From: Paraspadella gotoi
Lineage: Eukaryota; Chaetognatha
Assembly (NCBI GenBank): GCA_051294375.1
Contig: JBJCIZ010000239.1
Coordinates: forward strand, 801,721-865,720
Length of the DNA: 64,000 nucleotides
Direction: 5' to 3'
Positions 39,376 to 50,029 of the stretch are shown here, in pieces (within the stretch, counting starts at the first letter, position 1; every line of letters begins with the position of its first letter). The notes beneath the pieces were generated by a model. It was not told the origin of the DNA. It made no database searches and saw nothing but the letters and a program-made list of their open reading frames with translations. The position numbers and the translations under genes are program-made.

Positions 39376-39684
39376 AAGTTTCTCTCTCTCTGTGTTTCTC
39401 TCTCTCTGTTTTTTTTTCTCTCTTTCTCTTTCCCCTTCTCTCTTTCTTGCTTTCTTTTTTCTTTCTCTCTTTCTTTCTTTCTTTCTTTATCTCTCTTTCT
39501 ATCTCTTTATCTCTCTCTCCCTCCCTTCCCATCTTCTCTTCTCTCTCTCTCTTTTTTTTATTTCTTTCTTTCTTAACCTTCTTTCTCTCTCTGTTTCTCT
39601 CTCTCTCTGTGTTTTTCTTTCTCTGTTTTTCTCTGTCTCTCAATCTCTCTCTCTCTGTTTTTTTTCTCTCTTTCTCTTTCCATT

Positions 39685-39763
<79 letters not shown>

Positions 39764-39990
39764 AAACCTTCTTTTTTTCTTTCTTTATCTCTCTCTCTCC
39801 CTCTCTCTATTTCTCTATCTCTCTCTCCCTCCATTCCTATCTTCTCTTCCCTTCTCTCTCTCTCTCTTTTTTCTTTCTTTCTTTCTTAACCTTCTTTCTC
39901 TCTCTCTCTTTCTCTATCTCTCAATCGCTCTCTCTTTCTCTCTTTTTCCCTTTTTTTCTCTTTTTATTTGTCTCTCTCTCCCTCTCTCCA
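39376..39990 (+). repeat. 600-bp polypyrimidine tract with (TTTC)n
   Basis: Almost pure C/T, with a clean (TTTC)n array at about 39683-39765. Large Ser/Leu/Phe ORFs (239 and 347 codons) and Lys/Glu/Arg ORFs across it are artefacts. Confidence 0.95.
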
Positions 39991-40083
39991 GCACTTTTTC
40001 CTTTTCCCCCCCTTTTTTCTACAAATCTCTCATAGACATGGTTTTCTCCCTCATGCAGCCATTAATTAATTTTTGCGTAAAAA

Positions 40084-40093
40084 NNNNNNNNNN
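40084..40093. other. Assembly gap (10 N)
   Basis: 40094-40450 after the gap is unannotated mixed sequence; no gene seen. Confidence 1.
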
Positions 40094-40452
40094 TGACAAT
40101 ATCGTTCCGGATTTGACCTCAGATTTTTCCCGGCTGATAGGAACTTGGGGGAGGGGGCAAAATCGTTCACACAGATTCGTAAGGTCACGCCAAATTTCGG
40201 AGTTGGTTCCCGTTTTAGTTTCATCGCAGATCGGCGTTGCCAACGTCGGCCCCCATTGTCTTTGTAGTTTCTTTCAAAAGGCAAAACATAAAAAAAGACC
40301 CACAAAAAATGGTCCCTTTAGAAACTCCAAAAAAAGGCCCGTTTTAGAAACCAAATACAAGAGAGAAACAGAAAAGAAAAAAAAACCTAAAAAAATAAGT
40401 TAACGAGGCAAAAAAAAATGGCGCTCATCTTTGTTCTAGATATATTTTTTTT

Positions 40453-40790
40453 TTAGTTCCGCGGCGCGAGTACTCGCCGAGCTACTCTATTGGTGACTTT
40501 TCGGGTCGGTCCGTCTGTTTATCCATTCAATTGTTAAATTGTTTTATATAGCTATAGCTATTCTAAACTCTTATAATTCGGGTAATACTGTATGAATTCT
40601 TTCTTTTCGTTGCGTTTCAAATTAGATAAGAAAAAAATTATTTAGTTCAACAACGATAGTATTTAATTTCCGTACATGTTTTGACTTTACATTACAAGTA
40701 TATACTGCATAATATATAATATAATAATACTATATACAGTATATAGTGTATATACTGAGATACCTTGAGATCACAATGCGGCGCAACAAA
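40453..40790 (+). mobile_element. GTTGCGCCGC-type MITE, diverged
   Basis: The left side AGTTCCGCGGCGCGAGTACT, with GACTTTTCGGGTCGGTCCGT following, and the right side ATGCGGCGCAACAAATTGAA match the ends of the cleaner copy at 61022-61307. AT-rich sequence fills the middle. Confidence 0.6.
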
Positions 40791-41084
40791 TTGAAATTGC
40801 CATTTCCTCTTTTTCTCTTCCACTTATTTTTACTCACCCCCCTCCCTTGCGCTCACACCCCTCCCCTTACTCCCCAATCCCTTCCCCTCCCCTTAAAAAA
40901 ATATTAAATAAATATATAAACCGTCGTCGTGACCTTAGGATTAAGAAGAAGGAAAAAAAAAAATTTCATCTCAAAATTTTTTTTTCTTTTTTCTCTTAAA
41001 AAAAATATTTTTTTTGTTCGCGGTGACAACAATGAACCCATTGAAAACGTCCGATCTGACGGAGCCCCTACTTTTTTTTTACGC

Positions 41085-41462
41085 TCTCTTTTCCAGAGCG
41101 CCTCGTTTTTTGTTGCATAATTTAAATTTTTAATATTTATCTTAAATACGGTTTTTATCCTTAACCGTAATCTCTAACCCTAACCGAATCCTAAAAAAAC
41201 CCTTAAGCCTAATTATTAACCTTAACGCTGATCCCTGATTCAAATCCTCTAACCAAATCCCTAACCTTAATCCTTAACCTCTAACCAAATCCCTAACCTT
41301 AATCCTTAACCTCTAACCAAATCCCTAACCTTAATCCTTAACCTCTAACCAAATCCCTAACCTTAATCCTTAACCTCTAACCTCCAACGTAATCTTAAAC
41401 TTAATCTTATTCCAAATTTAAGATAAAATGGGGCCTCCTTGGAAAATAAGGTCCTTTTTTTT
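41085..41462. repeat. Telomere-like repeat element
   Basis: Ends are loosely inverted (AGAGCGCCTCGTTTTTTG / AAATGGGGCCTCCTTGG). The interior has CCCTAACC-type repeats, including four copies of a 32-bp unit (CTCTAACCAAATCCCTAACC…) at 41247-41376. Related copies are at 10610-10740, 26360-26470, 43395-43600 and 51950-52180. Confidence 0.7.
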
Positions 41463-42374
41463 TATAGCTGCGGAGTAGGGGGGCCGTCAGGTGGGGGGGA
41501 GAAGAGGAGAGAAGCTTATTTTTCCCCTTTTTGACAGGGAACCGTAATTTTTGAAATTTTTTTTTTTCATTCATTATTTTTTCTCAACATTTTTTCTGGG
41601 GGGGGTTATAACTTTTTTTTGTTAACTCGACGGCGACCTTCGCTTTTTTTTATTTTTTTGGAATTTGTTGTTTCTTCTTCTTCTTAGTTTCGGGTCGAGT
41701 AAACAAAAGGCGAATAGTTTCACCGTGAATATCAGTGAGGATCAGTGAACCGGGTCAAAGAGTCAGGGTTAGGACTTCGCCGCTCACCTACTCCTCTTTT
41801 TACGAAGACTTAAACCGTTTCATTGGTCAATGAAGTGAGTGATTCAATGTATCTATATAATGGTTTATGTATCTGTTCTTGTATTGGGGAATGTATCAGT
41901 CTATGAATTAATATGTAATGATACATATGCATCAGTCAATCAATCATTAATCAATAATCATTAATCAATTAATCAATAATAATTCTTTGTGTTAGTCTTC
42001 TATGTATCGGCTATGTAACAGTCTTGGTATTAATCAATAGGTAAGCCTGTATCGGTCTATATTTCAGTCCATCAATCATTAATTTATAATAATTCTTTGT
42101 GTTAGTCTATGTATTAATCAATAAATCAGCTTATGCTCTTATTAAATGCATCATTCTATAAGTCAATATTTCAGTACGTTTCAGTCTTTGTTCAAAAGTC
42201 GATGAATCATTTTATAAATTTGATACCTGCTTAAAACTACTACTATTTTAGGCTACTACACCCAACCCAAACTATCTATAACCGTAATATCAACTTTAAA
42301 TTTTTTTTTTTTTATTGTTCCTTTAACAACGCTACAAAAAAAAAAAACCCTCGGACCTTTAATCCAATTTTCAT

Positions 42375-42535
42375 TCACGCGTAGAACGACGCGGCCTCAT
42401 AATCGTCTTCATCATCGTTCAGCAGCAGCATGAAAGAGCCGCAGCAGGAACCGCAGCACGAGCTACAGCAGTCGCGGCGGCGACATTCCTCGTCGGCCCA
42501 TGGCCTCGACGCCGACTCCAGCCAGGCTTCAAGGC
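42375..42535 (-). CDS. Cysteine-string, acidic-tail C-terminal exon (candidate)
   Basis: Minus-strand open end: GLEAWLESASRPWADEECRR, then DCCSSCCGSCCGSF (six Cys in three pairs, plus one upstream), then MLLLNDDEDDYEAASFYA and a stop at 42375-42377. AATAAA follows on the minus strand at 42311-42316. Paired cysteines next to a short hydrophobic stretch suggest palmitoylation, as in cysteine-string proteins, but I do not recognise the protein. The proposed acceptor (…AAATAG above 42535) lacks a pyrimidine tract, so the exon may start elsewhere or be a retroposed fragment. An indel-damaged duplicate lies at about 50878-51048. Confidence 0.42.
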
Positions 42536-43436
42536 CTATTTTTTTTTTTTTTTTGGTTTTAACCCTCCAAATAGTTAACCCCGAAAATCTCGACAAAGAG
42601 GTGGAAAAAAAAATTGTTTAAAAAAGTGTCTATTGAAGTTTGTGAAGTTTGGAAGAAAAAAAAATTTAGGGAGGGAAACAATTTTTTTTTTTGGGGGGGG
42701 TCAGATTTTTTAGGGTATTGGAATAAATAACTTGGTAGATTAAACTGTAAGTATTCTGAAAGATAATAATCGTGAATATTTTGCATTTATTCTGGCGACC
42801 AGAAATGTTTTTTGTTTCTTTTTTTTCTTCTTTAAGACACGGTAAGCGAGTGATAGCTAAAACATTAGAATAAAACTTTTTCCTAGTAAATGCGGATTGA
42901 GCTTTCATTGAGGATTATTAATTTTGATGTTTAATATAAAATTATTATAAATAAAAGAGAAGATTACAAGATGGAACATCTCTATTTTTAAAATTGATAA
43001 AAAATAAAAAAAGACTTGAGCCAACGAACTAGTTTTCTCTCGAATTGAATCGAATTAAAGAATAAAAATTATTAAAAAAACGGAAAGAATCGTGAATTTT
43101 CTTCTCCTTCCGGTTTTTATTTTATTTTTTTTTTTTTTTTTTTTTTTTTTGCTCCTGACTGAAAAAAAAAAAGGATTTTTTGTTTTCAAAGAAAAACAAA
43201 CACGAATGCGCACGCGCGAGGAGGTTTTGTCGTTGTTGTTGTCGGTAGTGTTTTTTTTACCGTTGTTATGGTTTTGTCGTTCGTAAAATGTTTGTATTGT
43301 TGTTATTCTTGTCGTTAAAAATCAATAATTTGGATCCGTTAAGTTAAAAATAGGAACTAGTTTCTCAATTTTAATTCTTTGTCTCGTAAGATTCCGGCCT
43401 TATTTTTCAAGAACGCCCCATTTTTTTAGTTGAAGA

Positions 43437-43560
43437 TTAAAGTTAAGGATTAGGTTTGTGATTAGGGTTAAGGATTAGGTTTATGATTAGGGTTAAGGAT
43501 TAGGTTTGTGATTAAGGTTAGGGATTAGGTTTGTGATTAGGGTTAAGGATTAGGATTAGG
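43437..43560 (+). repeat. TTAGG-rich tandem repeat, 25-bp unit
   Basis: Repeats of AAGGATTAGGTTTGTGATTA-GGGTT with small changes, next to AAGAACGCCCCATTTTTTTAG, the flank shared by the telomere-like element family. Confidence 0.85.
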
Positions 43561-44131
43561 AACAAGGCTTTAAGGTAAAGTTTAGGTAAGACAACCATTT
43601 AAAAAAAAAAAAACACTTAATTTTTGACAGAATTCTCTTCCGGTAAAAAATTTCCGATTTGAATCAATTTATCATTCAATATTCCACTCCCCTCGTATTA
43701 AAAAATATAATCACGATTGTTGCGGTAAAAAAAGAAGCGAGAATGACTGTACACACAAAGGAAGGAAGCGACGATTGGTTTTCTTTTGCCGTTTTCAGTG
43801 TAGATAAGAAAAACTGGAAGAGGATAAGAGACAAAGGAAAAAAGAAAAGGAACGGTCCGTTCAAAGTGTTGCGCCACAGTGACTTTATTTTTACGTCTAT
43901 TTTCTTCGCGATCACATGACTACACGACTAGGTATGGATAAGGCGCTAAGGCGCTAAGACTACTATCCGTAATTTATGTTCCCCCCTCAGCAGCCAGTGG
44001 TCCTGAGCTGATAACTTTACTCAATGAGCCACAACTGAAGGTGAATTTAAGCAATGCCCGACTACATAGTAATTAATGTATAACAAACGTCTTTATATGA
44101 AATTGGTACAACCAATATATATATATATATA

Positions 44132-44156
44132 NNNNNNNNNNNNNNNNNNNNNNNNN
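44132..44156. other. Assembly gap (25 N)
   Basis: Junction of block A copy 1 with arm B of palindrome P3, inside an (AT)n run after a GGTACAACC element end. Confidence 1.
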
Positions 44157-47100
44157 AAAGAGGAGATTGTGGGCCGAAGGGGATAAGAGGAGAGAAAGAG
44201 AGAGAGAAAGAAAGAAGAGAAAAAGAGATAGAGATAATAGCAGAGGTAAGTTTAAGCATCGAGGGTACAGGGTTAAAAAAAGCGGGAAAGTCCGAAAAGC
44301 GATGCCAGTTGTTTGTTTGTTTTTTTCTTTTTTTGGAAAGATCGAGATTATTATAATCGTTTAATTTTTAGATATTATTATATATATTTATTTTAATTAT
44401 AATCTTTTATAATTATCATTATCGTTATCTTTTATATTACTTTTTTTGTTCTTCATGTAATAAAAAATAAACAAATACATCTTGCGTGCATTGCATTTAT
44501 TTTCGCCTTTACTCTCTCGATTATAGATATACTAACATTCGTATGTTTCTTTGTTTTGTTATATTTTATATTTTCGTGGTAGAGTTATATAGCTTTTGTG
44601 GTCTTTTCTAGGCGTTCGATAGTCACGTGGTTAAGCGGATCATATAGAGTCGCTTATTGCGATAGGAGGAGCACGAGAAACGCCTTCTTTCCTTTTGTTT
44701 CTCCGCCTTATGTTTTGCGCGCTTTTCTCAATTGCCTGCGGTCGGCAGAGTGCATTCGACCTCCGACCAAACTGATGGTCAATCGATCTGAACGGCGAGG
44801 TCACATGACCCTAACAGGAGAGTCACATGCCCACCAATAAACCATCCTGAGACCTGGCCACTCCTTTTTCTTTTCTTTTTTTTTTTTTTTTTATGAAATC
44901 TGATCTCCGAGGGGTGGGAACTTATACCGGATACCCCGCCCGTCGTCATGACAACCGTTAATCGGTGACCCGATGCGTGCTTTTTGTTATCAGGATGTTG
45001 AGAAATAGGGGGGGGGGAAGAGAGAATTCGATCTTCCGCTGACCGGTTTCGATCCCAAAGCGCACTCCCCGTGATCGTCGAACCGTCGGAGTAGTTATTG
45101 ATCGAGTGACCGTATTGCGACTATCTCCGACGATTGAGAAAAAGTCACGTGGAAATCACACGATAGAGAGAGAGAAGAATGGGGGGAAGAGACCGGCATA
45201 AAACGATTCATCAGGCCGACTTGGTGATACGGAAGACAATCACTAACCCCCCCCTGGTCCCCGCGCTCACTCCAGTCCGCGATTTTCCGTGAAGTGATTG
45301 ACAGATTCGACCGAGGCATAAAGTCATTGGTTGATGATATCGAGTAATCGATTTACTGAGGCGGAAGTGACGAGGAAATGGTGAACGTTTTTAATGCGAC
45401 GGAAGTTCATACGAGCGAGTCATTGGAGATCGAATATATCCAGCAATTTATTTTTAAGTAATTTATTTGGAGCACTTATAAATGACAACCTACGTTCAGT
45501 AGTTACACGGCGCAAACATTTTTACCAGTGGTTGTACCAATTTCATACAGTTTTTTTTTTTTTGAATGAAACCCTCGGTATTACGTGATATGTTATGTCT
45601 TAATGAAAAAACAATATTCTTTCTTTCAAATGCGAGCTTTGCGAAGAAAAGTTTGGGAACGACGCAAAAGATGTGAATTATTAATTTAGTGAAATTCGCT
45701 TTGTTAGATTTTGATTTTTTGTTTTTTGGTTGCTTTGGTTTGTTAGGCAGACGAAACATGTTGTAAAGAAGGCGAGAGTTCTTCTTGAGATCTGGCTGAC
45801 TCGTACGACACATACTGAGACTAAAAGTGAAAGGGGTCATAACAGCATATCATCTGAACTATTATCTGCGAGAACAAAGAATTTAATTTTGAGTAGGTTT
45901 GTGTATTTCATTTTTTAATTTAAATATAAATTTTAATTAATTTAATTCTGAATTTATTATGAAGGTCAAAATATTTAATTCAATATCTTATTTCAAGGCT
46001 TTAATTTAACTTTTTACGGCTCAGAAATTTCGGCAGCAGTGAAAGAATAGGAAACGGTAACAATCTTATTTTGGATGTACGTGCGCTGTACAATTTCATT
46101 AATCATCTATGCAAACAATAATCTTAACCTTGGGTTTATAACGTTTCTAGAAATTTTTAAATGTGGCGTAACTAAGTGCAAAAGCGGTTACGGTGCGATG
46201 AAATAATTTACAAGGATTAGCTCAAAAAAAATTAACCGGGTTTATTTTTAGGCCGGCGGCGGTCAATGCAATTGGCGGCAAAATAATTGGCAAGACAAGG
46301 AAGCCAAATTTTTTAAGAATGTTCGCCGACGCAAATATGCGGCTAAAGTTAAGAAAACGCACTTTTGGACTCATTGAATAATAAATATTTCGTCAGAATG
46401 TAATTAGGTAAGTTTAAATCGTTATTTGAATTGGAACTGTAGTAACATGGAATATTTTTATGAATAGGTCGTGCAATATTGTGTTAGCGGGCAGTACGTT
46501 ACAAAGACGACGCGATGTTAAATTCATTGTTAATAAATATTATTAAATATCAATTATTATTGTTAACATGCAATCCTTCGGAAACGAAAAAAAAACGAAT
46601 GTTAGTTTCCGAATTTAATGTTTGACTATTAGCGACGCCAAACGTGAGCAGCGATGCCAATCGGACGCTTTACCAAGGTATAGGTTGAACAACGCCTGGT
46701 CGGCACACACTCGCTCTCATGGTACTCAAGTATGCATCATACTAGTCTAGCATAGAAAGGAAATTGAAAAGCGAACGCCGTAAAGACGAGGTGGTGTGTG
46801 AGGAAATCGTTTCGCGGCGAAAGAGAGCGAAAGTTGGAAAAAGAGCGAGCGCCAAAAAATCAAACTAGAAGAGACAAAATAACAAAAATACAAAACTAGA
46901 GGATAACTTTTTTGTTAAATTTAGGTTCGTGTGTTTAAGTAATATTGTTTTTCTGTTAGTTTAAAATTAAAAACCATTTGAACTTAGTTTAAATTTCTTT
47001 TTTTTTTTTAATCTAAAATGGTTACAAATAGTAGATAATGGACTAGATGTCAGAATAATTCAAATTTTCTCATGGTAGTTTTTTAATTATTAACAAATTT

Positions 47101-47769
47101 TAAAATTCGGCAATAATTTTAACGAAATATTGCTAATAAAGATAATAGGTAACGGTATCAGGACACGGACTTATCAGCGAGATTAAAAGCGAACCAAAGA
47201 AGATTGAAAAAACCGATGAGAAAAAGTTTATAAAGAAAATTTTTTTTTTAAAAATTTTTCTTGTTAAATTTTGACGCGAAAAATATAAAATAATTGAGTT
47301 GACAAAAGGGGATGCCAGCGCGACGCGAGAGACAGAGAGAGATTTTGTGGACAGTTAGATGATAAGGAGGGAGAGACGAAGTAAAGAAAAGAAGAGAGAG
47401 CGAGAGGCGATAGAGAGCGAAGAGAGCGAATGATCGAGCTCAAGGTTTCTCCGCCGCGCTGGTCAAGCTATTTGAGCAACGGTCGCGTCGAACCACTGGT
47501 CACTCTTTCTCTCTCTCTCTCTCCTCTCTCTTCTTCTCTCATCCGTCTCTCGTCTCCATCCTCTCTGCGTCCAGTCGCGTCTCCTGCAGCCTCTCGCGTC
47601 CTCTCCCTCATTTCTCATTCTTTCTCTCTTCTGGCGATGTCTCGCGTCCTCTCTCTGCTCTCTCCTGGTCTCTGTTCTCTCCCGGATTGTCTCATCTCGT
47701 GTTTCTAACCCACAGCGCGACGGTTAGGGTTCCCGCGATTTTATTCCGGATTCGAGGGAATACGAGGGA

Positions 47770-47863
<94 letters not shown>

Positions 47864-48990
47864 GAGGACGTGAGATTTCACGCTTCAGAGAGAGAGAGAA
47901 AAGTTTTAGGGTTAGAGCGTAAGTCGGGCCCAAACCGCCTGAAAAATCTGCAATCGACGACGACGACGACGACCGGGACTGACACGAGGAGACACGACGA
48001 CGACGACGACGCAGACGACGACGATCAAACAAAATAAAACGAAGGCGAAGATGAATCTCGTTGTATTAACGAGAACTAAGGCGAACAACGAACGGACGAC
48101 TTCGAAAATGTGACTGTTCCGCTGTTTCTTTTTTTTTTCGACGCGCGCGAAAGATTTATACCGAACTGTGGCCGCTGAAGGACGTCCGCGCTTTTTTGAT
48201 CGGCTCCCGGTCGTCGTCGTTGTTGTCGTTTGTCGGACCTACAACGACTTGAAAGTGAGTTTTTCACCGACCGGGAAGTGAATTTCAAATTAGGAGGAGG
48301 AGGAGGAGGAGAGGAAGAGCCGCCAGTTCTCTGCCGTGATCGAGTAGTCGGTCGTTGCGTCGTCGTTCGTCGTTCTTCGTGTTATTGTAAAAACTTCCTA
48401 CGGATTTTTCATCATGTTGTTCTTCTTCGCTTCGTAAAAACGCTAGAGAGAGAGAGAGACAGAGAAGAGAGAGAGAGAGAGAGAGAAACTCTGGCGCTGC
48501 GTCCCGACGCTGGGCCCGCCTGCAAACGGATTTTCCTGCTGCCCGGGCAGCCTGGTTCTTTTTTTTTCCTTTAACTCCTCCCGCCGCTGCCTAGGGCGGC
48601 GTGAGGCTGCGGCGCTTGAGCGAGAAATCCGACGGCGGAGAAAAAAAAAGAACAGAAAACAGAAAAAAAAGAAGAATAAAGAGAAAAAAGAGGCGGAAAG
48701 GTTGTAATTAGTTAAGGTTTTGCGGCTTCTTTATTTCTTTCTGTCAATTTCTAGTTGCCGGCCGGAATACGTCCGCGAGCAACTCTATAGGTCACCTTAG
48801 CGGTCGGTCCTGTCTCGGATCGATCGGAATATTTTATCCTTCGGTCTGTCTGCTACTTAGAAATGCTCAATAATTTGACTCTAGTTAATTGCTCGCATTT
48901 ATTCAAGAAGGGAAAATCTAAACATGTTATAAGTGACTACCGTTACTAGCGCCGCTTCGCAGGTAATGCCTAAAACTATAAAAAAAAAAG
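44157..48990 (+). repeat. Palindrome P3, arm B
   Basis: Reverse complement of about 57500-52740; for example, GTCACGTGGTTAAGCGGATC near 44622 pairs with about 57000. Its inner part (about 48045-48985) also pairs with 49960-49000. The arm is AT-rich outside and GC/triplet-rich inside, with (GA)n at 47771-47861 and CGA triplets at 47957-48025. ORFs in it do not keep their frame between copies, so no gene is called. Confidence 0.85.
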
Positions 48991-49215
48991 ACGAAAATTT
49001 TCGATGCAGTGCGTGTCATAAAATACAATTACATCACTTAAATTTTAAGATTTTTCCCTTCTTAATAAATGAGCAATTAACTAGAGTCAAATTATGAGCA
49101 TTTTTAAAGTAAGCAGACAGACCGAAGGATAAATATTCCGATCGACCGAGCGACAGACCGACCGCTAAGTGACTTATAGAGTTGCTCCGCGAGTATTCCC
49201 GGCGCAACTTAGAAA
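48755..49215. mobile_element. Inverted pair of GTTGCGCCGC-type MITEs at P3 centre
   Basis: 48755-49030 reads GAGCAACTCTATAGGTCACC…TAGCGCCGCTTC. 49036-49215 reads the opposite way and ends GACTTATAGAGTTGCTCCGC. The symmetry point of the palindrome lies between them. Confidence 0.7.
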
Positions 49216-49468
49216 TTGAAGAAAGAATAAAGAAGCCGCAAAAACCTTAACTAAATTACAACTTTCCGCTCTTTTTTCTCTTTTTCTTCTTTTTTTTCTC
49301 TGTTTTCTCTTCTTTTTTTTTCTCCGCGTCGGATTTTCTCGCCTCAACGCCGCAGCCTCACGCCGCCCTAGGCAGCGGCGGGAGGATAAAGGAAAAAAAA
49401 AAGAACCAGCTGCCGGGCAGCAGGAAAAATCCTGCAGGCGGCCCAGCGTCGGACGCAGCGCCAGAGTT

Positions 49469-49504
<36 letters not shown>

Positions 49505-49908
49505 TCTACGTTTTTACGAAGGAAGAAGAACAACGATGATGAAAAATCGTAGGAAGTTTTTACAATAACACGAACGACGACGACGACGACGACGACTACA
49601 TCGATCACGGCAGAGAACACGTGGGGCTCTTCCTCCTCCTCCTCCTCCTCCTCCTAATTTGAAATTCACTTCCGGTCGGTGAAAAACTCACTTTCAAGTC
49701 GTTGTAGGCCGACAACGACAACAACGACGACGACCGGGAGCCGACAAAAAGCGCGGACGTCCTCCAGCGGCCGACAGTTTCGGTATAAATCTTTCGCGCG
49801 CGGAAAAAAAAAAAAAAGAGCGGAAGTCATTTTCGAAGTCGTCGTCGTTGTTGCCTTAGTTCTTGTTAATACAACGAGATTCATCTTCGCTTCGTTTTAT
49901 TTTGTTGA

Positions 49909-49942
<34 letters not shown>

Positions 49943-49965
49943 TTCTTCTTATTTTTGATCTAGGA
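49000..49965 (-). repeat. Partial inverted copy b' of arm B
   Basis: Reverse complement of about 48045-48985, breaking off where block A copy 2 begins. Same order as 52800-53690. Confidence 0.85.
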
Positions 49966-50029
49966 ACTACATCCTATAACTTGTTGATAAATTCCCTTAT
50001 TATTACAATTGATTCATTATTTATTTTAT

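Larger units (their letters stand above)
41570..44131 (+). repeat. Block A, copy 1
   Basis: Direct duplicate of about 50030-52700. It includes the AATCAATCATTAATCAATAATC stretch, the cysteine-string exon, a poly-T run, a TTAGGG-like repeat at 43437-43560 and the end ATGAAATTGGTACAACCAAT(AT)n before a 25-N gap. This copy is the smoother of the two. Confidence 0.9.

Noticed and set aside
39170-40403. 239- and 347-codon overlapping ORFs
   Set aside because: Lie in a C/T-only tract with (TTTC)n; stop-free by composition.
41156-41400. A true chromosome end
   Set aside because: The telomere-like repeats are degenerate, internal, and repeated with shared flanks at several sites.
44598-44840. 80-codon ORF, with a counterpart in arm B' (56735-57097, minus)
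   Set aside because: Frame and length are not conserved between the two copies beyond short stretches.
47430-47708. ORF starting MIELKVSPP in arm B and its inverted copy
   Set aside because: The frame is lost after about 10 residues between the two copies and then runs into CT repeats.
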